64,000 nucleotides of DNA from Streptococcus sp. 'caviae' (lineage in GTDB: Bacteria; Bacillota; Bacilli; Lactobacillales; Streptococcaceae): NCBI RefSeq assembly GCF_001937065.1, contig NZ_MOWR01000009.1, positions 46,857-110,856 on the forward strand. The letters are read 5' to 3'. A program made the translations under genes and the position numbers. This document shows positions 16,334-24,834 of this stretch, piece after piece. Every line of letters starts with the position of its first letter. Within the stretch, counting starts at the first letter, position 1. The notes beneath the pieces are model-generated. The model was not told the DNA's origin and did no database searches. It worked only from the letters and a program-made list of their open reading frames with translations.

Positions 16334-16949
16334 TAATGAATTAAGAGGAAGGGCTAACTGGCAAACAATAAGCGGTGGAAAAGCATTGAAAACTGAAGAA
16401 ATCTTTGCAAAAGCCCTTCAAATAGCTCTTGATGGTGCTTATCCAGGAGTTTTTAAAGTTGACCAACATCCAAAAGAATTTGGAGATATATATTCTAAAC
16501 ACCAACTTCCGCAACAAACTTTAGATGCTATTTATAATGTTAGCATTACTAAATCAAATGGAAAAGATTATCAGTGGGGGATTAGTATGGATTTTGCTAT
16601 CCGTAATCTTCAATCTGGTAAAACATTATTTGGGGAAATCAAACGTCAAGATGGCTGGATTGAAGGAGGTAATATGCAAGATGGACGAGGGAACGCCCAT
16701 GAGAGAAGCAATAAATATTTTACGCCTGGCTTATTAAAAGTAATACGTGAAAAAAGTGGTATTAGTGATGAAATTCTCCCTTTTTGGGTAGTTTTTGTTG
16801 GAGATATAACAAGGGATCCAAGAAGAAATAGAGAAATTGACTTTTGGTACCAAGGGTTTGAAAGAAATTATTTCATGTGGAGAGATACAACTGATATTGA
16901 TTCTTTGCTTCAATTCTTTGAAGAAAATCTATTAGACTATCTGCTTTAA
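16326..16949 (+). CDS. MunI-like type II restriction endonuclease
   Basis: The 207-residue protein resembles R.MunI (recognition site CAATTG) as I remember it: both have an N-terminal ELxGRxNWQ motif, the core LFGEIKRQDGW, GRGNAHERS, FTPGLLK, ILPFWVVF and GDITRDP blocks, and an NYFMWR end. The predicted PD-(D/E)xK metal site is Asp89, Glu104 and Lys106, the same spacing as Asp83, Glu98 and Lys100 of MunI. The ATG at 16326 follows TTGGAGA; an ORF extension to 16314 adds four residues without support. Specificity is inferred from similarity recalled from memory. Confidence 0.88.
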   Translation: MASNELRGRANWQTISGGKALKTEEIFAKALQIALDGAYPGVFKVDQHPKEFGDIYSKHQLPQQTLDAIYNVSITKSNGKDYQWGISMDFAIRNLQSGKTLFGEIKRQDGWIEGGNMQDGRGNAHERSNKYFTPGLLKVIREKSGISDEILPFWVVFVGDITRDPRRNREIDFWYQGFERNYFMWRDTTDIDSLLQFFEENLLDYLL

Positions 16950-17367
16950 TCTCTTGTGCTAGTTAATCGGGCGTAAGCCATCGAATATTTCAAATTTATT
17001 CTGAACTTATCGTGACTGTCTTTAAATATTAAGGAATAGACAAGTAATATTGCCTCTACTCTAATTTAAGCGCTTGAAGACCTCGGTAACGTAACTGCTC
17101 CATTCCAAACAACCCTAAAACCGAAATTACTATTTCGATAGGTTTCCTCAAACGACTAATCCTGTAGTTTTCAAACAATTAAAAGACTACCATGTTTTTG
17201 CTTAGTTTGGAAATGGACCTACCCCCATAATGTGTTAGCTCTGCTTTGACCTTCGTATCAACATAGCCCTTATCACCATAAATGAGGGACATAGGACTAT
17301 TTTCAAGGAGTTCGAAAGCCACATCTTGGTCATAAACGGAGGCAGGTGTCACGACATAATCAATAGG
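16946..17367 (-). pseudogene. IS982-like DDE transposase, C-terminal half, frameshifted
   Basis: The minus strand encodes PIDYVVTPASVYDQDVAFELL, LIYGDKGYVDTKVKAELT, then LRKPIEIVISVLGLFGMEQLRYRGLQ with the expected catalytic Glu in KPIE. After a frameshift it continues RVEAILLVYSLIF to a stop at 16946-16948. A stop interrupts the middle (after SKNMVVF), and the N-terminal half is absent. The family label rests on the DKGY and IE-VF-type motifs and is tentative within DDE transposases. The stop overlaps the end of the nuclease gene on the other strand. Confidence 0.7.
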
Positions 17368-17401
17368 AATTCATTAACTATTAACTAACTAAGATGCTAA
17401 G

Positions 17402-17440
17402 AAAAAAGGCCTCAGGGGGTATTGCTGCCTGAGGCCTTTT
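17402..17440 (-). terminator. Terminator after the old-yellow-enzyme gene (both directions)
   Basis: aaaaggcctcagg (17404-17416) pairs perfectly with cctgaggcctttt (17428-17440), flanked by A- and T-runs. It lies 18 bp beyond the stop of the minus-strand oxidoreductase. Confidence 0.9.
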
Positions 17441-17457
17441 GGTGTTCTTGATAATAT

Positions 17458-18570
17458 TTAAATGCCTTCAATCGGAGGAAGCGGAGAGTTTTCAGCACGG
17501 TACCACTCTATTAAATCGTCCGGCCAATTGAGCTCTTCTAAGTTTTCGACCTTTGTCAGAATGGTATCTGTCTTGCCGTCTTTGATTTTCTGAGTGAATG
17601 CTGGCTCAACCAATGCTGCCCGGCCAATGGCAACTAAATCAGCCTCATTTAAGGCATCTAATGCATCATCGGCTGTAGATACACCGCTAACAATGATTAA
17701 CTTGGCGCGTCCCTTAATAACTTTATTGGCTAAAGCTGCGTAACTGTCATCGTGCCCATCAGGTTTAGCATCATAGTGAGTAAATAGAGAAATATGGATA
17801 TAATCCAATTTATTTTGTTTTAGCAGCGCATCAACTAATTGCATGCTGTCATCCACAGTATATCCAATGGTTTCTTCGTGAATTTCATCTGGAGAGATGC
17901 GATATCCTACAATAAAACCTTCTGGTGCATATTCATCGACAACACGGCAGACTTCCTTGGCCACAGCCAGAGGGAAATTCATTCGATTCGCTAATGAGCC
18001 GCCCCATTTATCGGTGCGATGATTTGAATAAGAAGAGAAAAATTGCTGAAGGAGATAGTGATTTGCTCCGTGGATTTCAACGCCGTCAAAGCCTGCATCG
18101 ATGGCGCGTTTGGCAGCTCTGCCAAAGTCCTTAATGGTTTCTTCGATTTCACTGGCAGATAATTCCCGAGGACGATGATTTAAAAATGGGAATTCCATTT
18201 CAGTTGGGGCAGCAGCAACGCCGCCATTCTGCGTAATATCTGCCTCACGGCCTGCATGGTAGAGCTGTGCAATGGCTTTACTGCCATCTTTTTTGATGGT
18301 TTGTGCCAGTTCTTTAAGACCTGGAATGAATTTATCATCAAAAATGCCGATCTGTCCTTTAAAACCACGTCCGATCATGTTAACATTCATGGCCCCGGTG
18401 ATAATCAAGCCGGCAACTTTGGTCCGAATACTGAAGTAATCTAAATCGGCCTGACTGACGCTGCCATCAAGATTGGCACCTTTTGCTTCCATTGGAGCCA
18501 TAACAATAGCTGAAGGAGATTTTCCGCCATTTGGGAAGTTAATTTCCTCGAGAAGTTTTTGATAAGTCAT
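17458..18570 (-). CDS. NADH-dependent flavin oxidoreductase, old yellow enzyme family
   Basis: The 370-residue protein is a single TIM barrel binding FMN that reduces activated alkenes or similar electrophiles. Motifs are GAMNVNMIGRGFKGQIGIFDD, AQLYHAGREAD, the active-site IHGANHYLLQQFFSSYSN with the His-x-x-Asn pair, and the FMN phosphate site around VSGVSTADDALDAL and VAIGRAALVEP. It is divergent from a TetR-family gene 122 bp away, which probably represses it; TetR-OYE pairs are common for electrophile stress. The natural substrate cannot be read. Confidence 0.93.
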   Translation of the reverse strand: MTYQKLLEEINFPNGGKSPSAIVMAPMEAKGANLDGSVSQADLDYFSIRTKVAGLIITGAMNVNMIGRGFKGQIGIFDDKFIPGLKELAQTIKKDGSKAIAQLYHAGREADITQNGGVAAAPTEMEFPFLNHRPRELSASEIEETIKDFGRAAKRAIDAGFDGVEIHGANHYLLQQFFSSYSNHRTDKWGGSLANRMNFPLAVAKEVCRVVDEYAPEGFIVGYRISPDEIHEETIGYTVDDSMQLVDALLKQNKLDYIHISLFTHYDAKPDGHDDSYAALANKVIKGRAKLIIVSGVSTADDALDALNEADLVAIGRAALVEPAFTQKIKDGKTDTILTKVENLEELNWPDDLIEWYRAENSPLPPIEGI

Positions 18571-18639
18571 GTTTAGACCCCCTTTTATATCCTCATTGTG
18601 ATATAATTATCATAGCATAATGAAACCGTTTTCAAGGCG

Positions 18640-18667
18640 ACAAAATGTTACTTTTGTTGTGACAAAA
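18640..18667. promoter_or_regulatory. Operator-like overlapping inverted repeats between the OYE and TetR genes
   Basis: ACAAAA-N6-TTTTGT (18640-18657) overlaps TTTTGT-TGTG-ACAAAA (18652-18667), so three half-sites alternate over 28 bp in the divergent promoter region. This is a likely TetR operator. Confidence 0.55.
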
Positions 18668-18692
18668 CAGAGAAAGTGTAAGAGCATCTGCA

Positions 18693-19223
18693 ATGACAGT
18701 ACCAACTAAAAAGATCATTTCTAATTCCATTATCCACTTACTTGAAAAAACCAGTTATGAAAGTCTCACTGTCTCAATGATTATGAAAGAGGCCGGTATG
18801 TCCAGGCAAACGTTTTATCATTATTTTCAGGATATTCCTTCGGCCATGTTTTCGATTTTTTCCGAGGATTTAGAAAAAAGTTTTGCCTTATTTAAACAGG
18901 GAAAAAGCTACCGGGACAGCACGGAGTATCTGCTAAATAATTTAAAAGAAAAAAAGAATTTTTTGCGTGTGCTGGTTACTGAATTCGATAATAAGTTTTT
19001 TGTTGAAAATTATTATGATTTATTAATGGATGTCTCGTATGATTATATTGGTTTAGCACAAATTGATGATGAAATTGAATTCTTATTGAGTTTGTACTGG
19101 TTTGGTGTGATCTATAAAATGATTGGCTGGATTAAGTCAGGCATGTCATTGGAGGTTGAAAGATTAGTTGAACTATTGTATGCGGGGATGCCAAACAGGC
19201 TGCAGGCTTATATGTCATTTTAG
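18693..19223 (+). CDS. TetR-family transcriptional regulator
   Basis: The 176-residue protein has the N-terminal TetR helix-turn-helix (SIIHLLEKTSYESLTVSMIMKEAGMSRQTFYHYFQD) and a helical C-terminal ligand/dimer domain of the TetR_C type (LLSLYWFGVIYKMIGWIKSGM). It is divergent from the old-yellow-enzyme gene and probably controls it through the repeats at 18640-18667. The ribosome binding site before the ATG is weak. Confidence 0.92.
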   Translation: MTVPTKKIISNSIIHLLEKTSYESLTVSMIMKEAGMSRQTFYHYFQDIPSAMFSIFSEDLEKSFALFKQGKSYRDSTEYLLNNLKEKKNFLRVLVTEFDNKFFVENYYDLLMDVSYDYIGLAQIDDEIEFLLSLYWFGVIYKMIGWIKSGMSLEVERLVELLYAGMPNRLQAYMSF

Positions 19224-19383
19224 TTCAGCCAATAATTGTTTTCGATTATAGTTCAATTTTATGAGACTAGGACGAAAAGCAAAGGATTGAAGCCGCTTGA
19301 TATAACAGCGTTTAATAATCCAGTACAGTTAGGAAAAAGCTAGTTTTCAAAAATGTTAATTAGTATGATTATATACATACTTC

Positions 19384-19418
19384 AAGCCAGCTAAGAATTT
19401 ACCCTTTAGCTGGCTTTT
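19384..19418 (+). terminator. Terminator downstream of the TetR gene
   Basis: aagccagctaa (19384-19394) pairs with ttagctggctt (19406-19416), followed by a short T-run, 160 bp after the gene. Confidence 0.78.
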
Positions 19419-19800
19419 GAATAAAATTTCCTTAAGCCTTATTGGAAAATTTTTAGTTCATTAAGTAAAATAATTTATATACAATTTTCTTCTCAAATTT
19501 TAATTTTATGATAGTTAACTTTGTTTTTACTCCATTTAGCATTGATTATAAGTTTTGCTGCCTATTTATTTTGATAAGAAATGTGTTTATACCCAGAATT
19601 TAATTGTTTATATTTTCATTATCAAAAATTTTGAGCTGAATAAGTTTCTTAAAGTTATTTGAAGCATAGTAGGATTTTTTTGTGCTTAAGTACTTCTTAA
19701 GTAGTTCCTTTTATTATATCTATACTTACTCTAATGTCTGTGTGATGACTGTTTACGATAAATGTAACTTGTTAGATTATCTAAATTATTTTAAAATAAT
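19419..19800. other. AT-rich non-coding stretch
   Basis: About 380 bp with no credible ORF, RNA gene or repeat. It is strongly AT-rich and separates the TetR gene from the PTS operon promoter. It may be eroded element DNA. Confidence 0.6.
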
Positions 19801-19810
19801 TAAAAATAGC

Positions 19811-19839
19811 TTGACAAAGTTAAATTGAAAGCGTATTAT
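19811..19839 (+). promoter_or_regulatory. gntR/PTS promoter with overlapping cre-like site
   Basis: TTGACA (19811-19816) and TATTAT (19834-19839) are 17 bp apart. TGAAAGCGTATTAT (19826-19839) matches the catabolite-responsive element consensus at 12 of 14 positions and covers the -10, so CcpA repression is likely. Confidence 0.72.
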
Positions 19840-19849
19840 TACAAGTGTA

Positions 19850-19869
19850 AATACGTTATATAACGTATT
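19850..19869. promoter_or_regulatory. GntR operator palindrome
   Basis: AATACGTTATATAACGTATT is a perfect 20-bp palindrome just downstream of the promoter and ahead of the regulator's ribosome binding site. The same 10-bp half-site AATACGTTAT recurs twice as direct repeats before the EIIA gene. Confidence 0.85.
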
Positions 19870-19885
19870 ATAAGAAAGGAATGGT

Positions 19886-20596
19886 ATGCCAGTTACAAAT
19901 AGCCAAGTGCCACTTTATATTCAAATTAAAAGTAGTTTGAAGGACAAGATAAGAAATAACACTTATCTTGTCGGTCAAAAAATTCCAACAGAGACTGAGC
20001 TTGAAGAATTATATGGAGTCAGTCGTGTCACGGTCAGGAAGGCAATCAAAGAGCTTGTCTCGGAAGGCTATCTTATCAAAAAGCAGGGTAAAGGGACCTT
20101 TGTCAATCATAAAAGAGTCAATCGCAAACTGTCGTATGTTATGGGCTTCTCACAAAGCTGTTTAAAGAACGGTTTACAGCCATCAAGTGAAGTATTAGAA
20201 AAACGCATAATGTTACCAACACCTGAAATTGCTGAAAAGCTGCAAATTGATTTAGACGATGAAGTTCTTTATATTCAGCGTAAACGTTTTGCTGATGGTA
20301 TGCCTATTTTTCTAGAAAATAATTATTTTTCTCTTAAAGATTTTTCCTTTTTAATGGAGGAGAATCTCGAAGGTTCTCTCTACAACATTTTAGAAAAGCG
20401 AGGAATAAAAGCTGAAAACTCTGATGCTAAAACACTGGAAATTGTTTTAGCAGATGATAAGTTGGCGACCTTAATGTCTTTGCCTGTTGGAACAGCATTT
20501 TTCTATCTGAATGTCAGGATTTCTGATCAGAACAATAAACCTATTCACGTTGGTCACCAGTATTATCTTGGTGAGTATTATAAATTCGATATGTAA
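19886..20596 (+). CDS. GntR-family (HutC/UTRA) regulator of the PTS operon
   Basis: The 236-residue protein has an N-terminal winged helix (PLYIQIKSSLKDKI, LEELYGVSRVTVRKAIKELVSEGYLIKKQGKGTFV) and a C-terminal UTRA effector domain (about 85-235, with LQIDLDDEVLYIQRKRFADGMPI). HutC-type UTRA domains bind small sugar phosphates or related metabolites. It lies first in the operon, with the palindromes at 19850 and 20628 as likely targets, so it probably autoregulates and controls the PTS genes. The effector is probably the phosphorylated substrate. Confidence 0.93.
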   Translation: MPVTNSQVPLYIQIKSSLKDKIRNNTYLVGQKIPTETELEELYGVSRVTVRKAIKELVSEGYLIKKQGKGTFVNHKRVNRKLSYVMGFSQSCLKNGLQPSSEVLEKRIMLPTPEIAEKLQIDLDDEVLYIQRKRFADGMPIFLENNYFSLKDFSFLMEENLEGSLYNILEKRGIKAENSDAKTLEIVLADDKLATLMSLPVGTAFFYLNVRISDQNNKPIHVGHQYYLGEYYKFDM

Positions 20597-20627
20597 AAAC
20601 ATATTGAATTTAATTTTGGCTAAAGAT

Positions 20628-20647
20628 AATACGTTATAATACGTTAT
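20628..20647 (+). promoter_or_regulatory. Second GntR site, tandem half-sites before the PTS genes
   Basis: AATACGTTAT occurs twice in direct orientation (20628-20637 and 20638-20647), immediately upstream of the ribosome binding site AAAGGAGAGG for the EIIA gene. This suggests a second control point inside the operon. Confidence 0.72.
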
Positions 20648-20661
20648 AAAAGGAGAGGAAA

Positions 20662-21063
20662 ATGATAATCTTAGCAAGTCACGGAAAACTGTCGGAAGGA
20701 ATGAAGCATACAGTGGAAATGATTACAGGCTCCCAACCTAATCTCTTTGCATTTTCAGCTTATTGTAATGGAATTGAATCGATTAAGGATTCAGTGAAAG
20801 AAAAAATTAAAGGAGTAACTGATGAAAGAATTATTATTTTAACAGATATTTTGGGAGGTAGTGTTAATACGGAGATGACCGAACTACTATTAGATTTTCC
20901 AAAGGTTCAATTAATTACTGGTATGAATTTGCCTTTAATCTTGACTTTATTAACACTTAGCGAAGAGGCAGACATTACAGATGCCATTAATGAAGGAAAA
21001 AATAGTCTCATATCAATAAATCAGTTGATAGAAGATTCAAATTTGGAGGATGATGACCTATGA
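20662..21063 (+). CDS. PTS EIIA component, mannose/fructose/sorbose family
   Basis: The 133-residue protein accepts phosphate from HPr on the N-terminal histidine (His7 in MIILASHGKLSEGM) and passes it to EIIB. ILTDILGGSVNTEMTEL is the family dimer/active-site loop. It overlaps the EIIB gene by 4 nt. The DNA-binding part of the operon (GntR) and the deglycase downstream suggest the transported substrate is an amino-sugar conjugate. Confidence 0.93.
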   Translation: MIILASHGKLSEGMKHTVEMITGSQPNLFAFSAYCNGIESIKDSVKEKIKGVTDERIIILTDILGGSVNTEMTELLLDFPKVQLITGMNLPLILTLLTLSEEADITDAINEGKNSLISINQLIEDSNLEDDDL

Positions 21064-21530
21064 TTAAATTGGTTAGAATTGATTACCGTCTCTTGCATGG
21101 TCAAGTTGTCTTTGCTTGGAGTAAAACATTAGGTATTGAGAGAATAATTGTCATAGATGATGAAACTGCTGAAGATGAATTTAAAAAAATGTCTTTAAGT
21201 CTGTCAAAACCTTCAGGAGTGAAGCTGAATATTTTTACTCTTGAAACTGCACTAAGTAAAATGCCTAAAGTAGAAACTTTAAATGAGAATATCATGATTA
21301 TTTTAGGTAATACTGCAGCAGCACGTGCATTTTGCGAGGGATATCCAAAAATTTCTGAAATCAACTATGGTGTTCTTCCTAAAAAAGAAAACGCTACGCA
21401 ATACAGTCAAGCCATTTATCTTAATAAAGAGGAAGTGGAGGATTCACGTGTTCTAAAAAATATGGGAATTAATCTCTTTATGCAACAGGTTCCGACTTCA
21501 AAAAAAGAAAGTCTGTCAGATAAACTTTAA
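21060..21530 (+). CDS. PTS EIIB component, mannose family
   Basis: The 156-residue protein has the phosphorylation motif RIDYRLLHGQV, with the active His at about residue 14, and the typical Rossmann-like EIIB fold (IIVIDDETAEDEFKKMSLSL). It takes phosphate from EIIA and transfers it to the incoming sugar. The start ATGA overlaps the EIIA stop. Confidence 0.93.
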   Translation: MIKLVRIDYRLLHGQVVFAWSKTLGIERIIVIDDETAEDEFKKMSLSLSKPSGVKLNIFTLETALSKMPKVETLNENIMIILGNTAAARAFCEGYPKISEINYGVLPKKENATQYSQAIYLNKEEVEDSRVLKNMGINLFMQQVPTSKKESLSDKL

Positions 21531-21552
21531 AACTATATAAGGAGGGCAAACA

Positions 21553-22332
21553 ATGTTTGTAAAAGCTGTTTTACTAGGATTAGTTGGTGTTTTCTGTGTC
21601 CTCGACTCTCGTTTGTTGGGACGTTTGAATTTTGAAAGACCGCTGATTGTCAGTACCTTGGTAGGTATTGTTTTAGGAGATGTTACTCAAGGATTAACGA
21701 TTGGAGCATCTTTGGAATTAATGGCTTTGGGTCTTGTTAATATTGGGGCTGCTGCACCGCCGGATATGAATATGGCAGCCATTATTGCTACAGCATTTTC
21801 TATTCTATCTCATGCAAATACCGAAACGGCCTTGACCATTGCAGTTCCAATCTCTGTTTTAGGACAATTATTAGGCGTATTAATGAGGACGATCCTGTCT
21901 AATTTAACACATGTCGCTGATGACATGATTTCGAGAGCTAATTTTACCGGTGCACTCCACATGCATATTATTTGGGGAACAGTTTTATATTCTTTGATGT
22001 ATTTTGTTCCGATTTTCTTAGCAATTTATTTTGGTACTGACTTAGTAAGAGATATTGTAACTATGGTACCTAAATGGTTAACAACGGGATTAGGAGTAGC
22101 TGCTAAAATTCTTCCGGCCTTTGGTTTTGCTTTACTGTTACAAACAATGCTGACGAAAAAAATGCTCCCGTTTTTACTGTTAGGTTTTCTAATCACTGCT
22201 TACTCTGGCTTAGGAGTGACTGGAGTGGCTCTCTTTGCATGTTTGGTAGCCTTCTTTATGGCTGATGTAAAATTTTCTACAGCTGCGGTTTCTGCAGGTA
22301 ATGAAGCAGATCCTCTGGATGATGACTTATAG
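21553..22332 (+). CDS. PTS EIIC component, mannose family
   Basis: This 259-residue membrane protein has several hydrophobic segments and the family motifs RLNFERPLIVSTLVGIVLGD and ASLELMALGLVNIGAAAPPD. Together with EIID it forms the sugar-translocating channel. It follows AGGAGG and lies 22 nt after EIIB. EIIC and EIID of this class are always encoded as a pair, as here. Confidence 0.93.
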   Translation: MFVKAVLLGLVGVFCVLDSRLLGRLNFERPLIVSTLVGIVLGDVTQGLTIGASLELMALGLVNIGAAAPPDMNMAAIIATAFSILSHANTETALTIAVPISVLGQLLGVLMRTILSNLTHVADDMISRANFTGALHMHIIWGTVLYSLMYFVPIFLAIYFGTDLVRDIVTMVPKWLTTGLGVAAKILPAFGFALLLQTMLTKKMLPFLLLGFLITAYSGLGVTGVALFACLVAFFMADVKFSTAAVSAGNEADPLDDDL

Positions 22333-22343
22333 GAGATAGATAA

Positions 22344-23159
22344 ATGGCAAAAACAACAAATGAAGACAAGAAAAGATTTAGACAATTTTTCTGGCGCTCA
22401 TGGACAATTCAGGCTTCCTGGAATTATGAACGTCAAATGAATATGGGATTTTTGTACGGTATTGCTCCAACCTTAGATCGTCTCTATCCTGATGTCAAAG
22501 ATCTTCCTCGAAAAAAGGAAGCTTATGAGCGTCACATGGCCTATTATAATTGTACTCCTCAAACAAGTGCTTTTGTTTTAGGTTTGTCGGCGTCAATGGA
22601 AGAACAGTATGCTAAAAATCCTACAGATTTTAACCCGGATGTTATTAACGCGATGAAGACGAGTTTGATGGGACCTCTATCTGGGGTTGGTGATTCATTT
22701 TTCCAAGGTACGATTCGCATTTTGGCTTTTGGTTTGGGAATTACTCTGGCACGGCAAGGAAGCATTTTGGGACCAATTCTTGCAATGTTCATATCTTTTG
22801 TCCCTTCTTATTTAGTAACTTATTATGGTGGGAAATTAGGTTATCAAGTCGGTCAAAAATATCTTACTCGACTTTATTCTGAAGGATTGATGGATAAGGT
22901 AATGTATGTTTGTTCAATTGTCGGTCTAATGGTTATTGGTTCAATGATTGCTAGTATGATAGGCATTACGACACCACTTACTACCGGCAAGAGCTTTATC
23001 CTTCAAGATGTTTTGGATGATATCATGCCGCAGATGCTGCCTTTGTCTCTGACCTTCTTGATGTACTGGTTATTGCAAAAGAAGGTCAGTGTTACTTGGA
23101 TGCTGGTTATTTCGATTGTGGGGGGTATTATTTTAAGTGCTCTGGGCGTATTGGCATAA
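22344..23159 (+). CDS. PTS EIID component, mannose family
   Basis: The 271-residue partner of EIIC begins with a cytoplasmic domain (FFWRSWTIQASWNYERQMNMGF, a family hallmark) and ends with membrane helices. GPLSGVGDSFFQGT is the conserved EIID loop. It starts 11 nt after EIIC. Confidence 0.93.
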   Translation: MAKTTNEDKKRFRQFFWRSWTIQASWNYERQMNMGFLYGIAPTLDRLYPDVKDLPRKKEAYERHMAYYNCTPQTSAFVLGLSASMEEQYAKNPTDFNPDVINAMKTSLMGPLSGVGDSFFQGTIRILAFGLGITLARQGSILGPILAMFISFVPSYLVTYYGGKLGYQVGQKYLTRLYSEGLMDKVMYVCSIVGLMVIGSMIASMIGITTPLTTGKSFILQDVLDDIMPQMLPLSLTFLMYWLLQKKVSVTWMLVISIVGGIILSALGVLA

Positions 23160-23192
23160 ATTTATAATTTGTAAATAAAAGGAGGAATTTAT

Positions 23193-24158
23193 ATGAATTC
23201 AAAAGACATTATTTCAGAAATTGTTGGTTCTAACGACATTACATCTGTTATGTTTGTTGGCTGCGGTGCGTCAAAAGGTGAACTTTATCCGGCAAAATAT
23301 TTTTTAGACCACAATGCCAAAAGCTTGCAAGTTAGCCATTATACTGCTAATGAATTTAATTTTGCAACACCTGCAAATCTTGGTTCTTCAACAATTGTTA
23401 TTTCTGCTTCATTAGGGGGAACTACGCCGGAAACGGTTGAGTCCAACAGTATTGCAAAAGAACATGGTGCCCATGTTATTGCTTTAACCAGATCTGAAGG
23501 CTCACCTTTGACAGTTGATGCCGATTATACCATTGTTCATAGATTTGCAGAGAGCTACTCTGCTAAATTGGAAAAAATGGGTTATGCCCTTGAGTTAGCT
23601 GTGGAAATTTTGAATCAAGTAGAAGGTTATGAGTATTATCCTGATATGATTGATGGATTGAATCGTATTTATGATTTTTGTGATGAGGCTGTAAAAACAG
23701 TAGAAAAAGATGCGAAACATTTTGCAGAGCAATATAAAGATGTGCCTGGCATCTATGTGATGAGCAGTGGAGCAACCGCTGAGGTTGCTTACTCTTCCTC
23801 GGTTTGTCTGATGATGGAAATGCAGTGGATCAACTCAGGGAATTTCCACTCTGGTGAATTTTTTCATGGACCATTTGAAATTGTGGAAAAGGATGTTCCT
23901 TTTATCCTCTTTATGAATGAAGGAAGCACTCGTCCAATTGATGCTCGTGCCTTAACTTTCCTACAGCGCTTCGATGCCAAAGTCACAACCTTGGATGCAC
24001 TTGATTTTGGTTTGTCGTCAGCTGTTAAGAAAACAGTTGTAGATTACTTTAATCCATTTGTGATTACAGCAGTTTTCAGAGTTTACGCTGAACAACTTGC
24101 TATTGCAAGGCAGCATCCGTTGACCAAACGTCGCTACATGTGGAAACTAGAATACTAA
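23193..24158 (+). CDS. SIS-domain sugar-amine deglycase (FrlB/GfrF-like)
   Basis: The 321-residue protein has two SIS domains (VMFVGCGASKGELYPAKY and YVMSSGATAEVAYSSSVC). Its motif HSGEFFHGPFEIVEKDVPF and the C-terminal KRRYMWKLEY resemble E. coli FrlB, which cleaves fructoselysine-6-phosphate to glucose-6-phosphate and lysine. Its place directly after a mannose-family PTS resembles the Salmonella glucoselysine/fructoselysine (gfr) layout. The exact substrate (fructoselysine, glucoselysine or another Amadori compound) cannot be decided. The glucosamine-6-phosphate isomerase-type alternative is less likely because of the SGEF-HGP motif. Confidence 0.8.
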   Translation: MNSKDIISEIVGSNDITSVMFVGCGASKGELYPAKYFLDHNAKSLQVSHYTANEFNFATPANLGSSTIVISASLGGTTPETVESNSIAKEHGAHVIALTRSEGSPLTVDADYTIVHRFAESYSAKLEKMGYALELAVEILNQVEGYEYYPDMIDGLNRIYDFCDEAVKTVEKDAKHFAEQYKDVPGIYVMSSGATAEVAYSSSVCLMMEMQWINSGNFHSGEFFHGPFEIVEKDVPFILFMNEGSTRPIDARALTFLQRFDAKVTTLDALDFGLSSAVKKTVVDYFNPFVITAVFRVYAEQLAIARQHPLTKRRYMWKLEY

Positions 24159-24213
24159 TATGTGTATTAATGGCTGGGGAAACTCAGCCTTTTGAATTTG
24201 GAGAGATTAGGAT

Positions 24214-24834
24214 ATGTTTGATGGTGTTATTTTTGACATGGATGGTGTTTTAATTGATAGTGAACGTTTTTATTTTAAGCGTCGCTTAGATTTTTGTTCA
24301 GAAAATGCAATTGTTCCAAAAACTAAGACGATTGAGACTTTTATTGGAGAAACTAATGAAAAAATATGGGAAATGCTAATCCCTGATGATATTTCTAATA
24401 AAGAGGACTTAAAAAGGAGATATAAGGTTTATATGGAAGAGCACTCGCTTGATTTTAAAAAAGCGATGAGACCAGAAGTTTTAAAGCTTTTTCAGGAAAT
24501 TACAAAAAGGAAGAAGAAACTTGCTATTGCGTCATCTTCCCCCTACAGGGAAATTAAAAAGATGCTAGTAGAGACAGATTTAGAAAAATATGTCAATTTT
24601 GTGATCAGTGGAGAGGAGCTTAGAGAGAGTAAACCTCATCCAGAAATTTATCAACGTGCACAAAGTGCTCTTGGTCAAGGGAAATACTTAGCTGTAGAAG
24701 ATTCTGAACTTGGTATCCAATCTGCTAAAGCTGCTTGTCTTTATACACTCGCTTTAAGTCAAGATTATTGTATCAACCAGAAAAAGGCTGATAAAATTAT
24801 TTCAAATCTCAAAGAAGTTCTAAATTATTTATAA
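24214..24834 (+). CDS. HAD-superfamily phosphatase/phosphoglucomutase-like protein
   Basis: The 206-residue protein has the HAD nucleophile motif FDMDGVLIDSE (Asp9 and Asp11 in the numbering MFDGVIFDMDG), motif II SSSPYREIKK, and the acidic motif VEDSELGIQSAKAA with a helical cap between. It belongs to the beta-phosphoglucomutase/GPH branch. It ends the PTS operon, with 55 nt after the deglycase. A sugar-phosphate phosphatase serving the same pathway is the reasonable guess. Confidence 0.85.
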   Translation: MFDGVIFDMDGVLIDSERFYFKRRLDFCSENAIVPKTKTIETFIGETNEKIWEMLIPDDISNKEDLKRRYKVYMEEHSLDFKKAMRPEVLKLFQEITKRKKKLAIASSSPYREIKKMLVETDLEKYVNFVISGEELRESKPHPEIYQRAQSALGQGKYLAVEDSELGIQSAKAACLYTLALSQDYCINQKKADKIISNLKEVLNYL

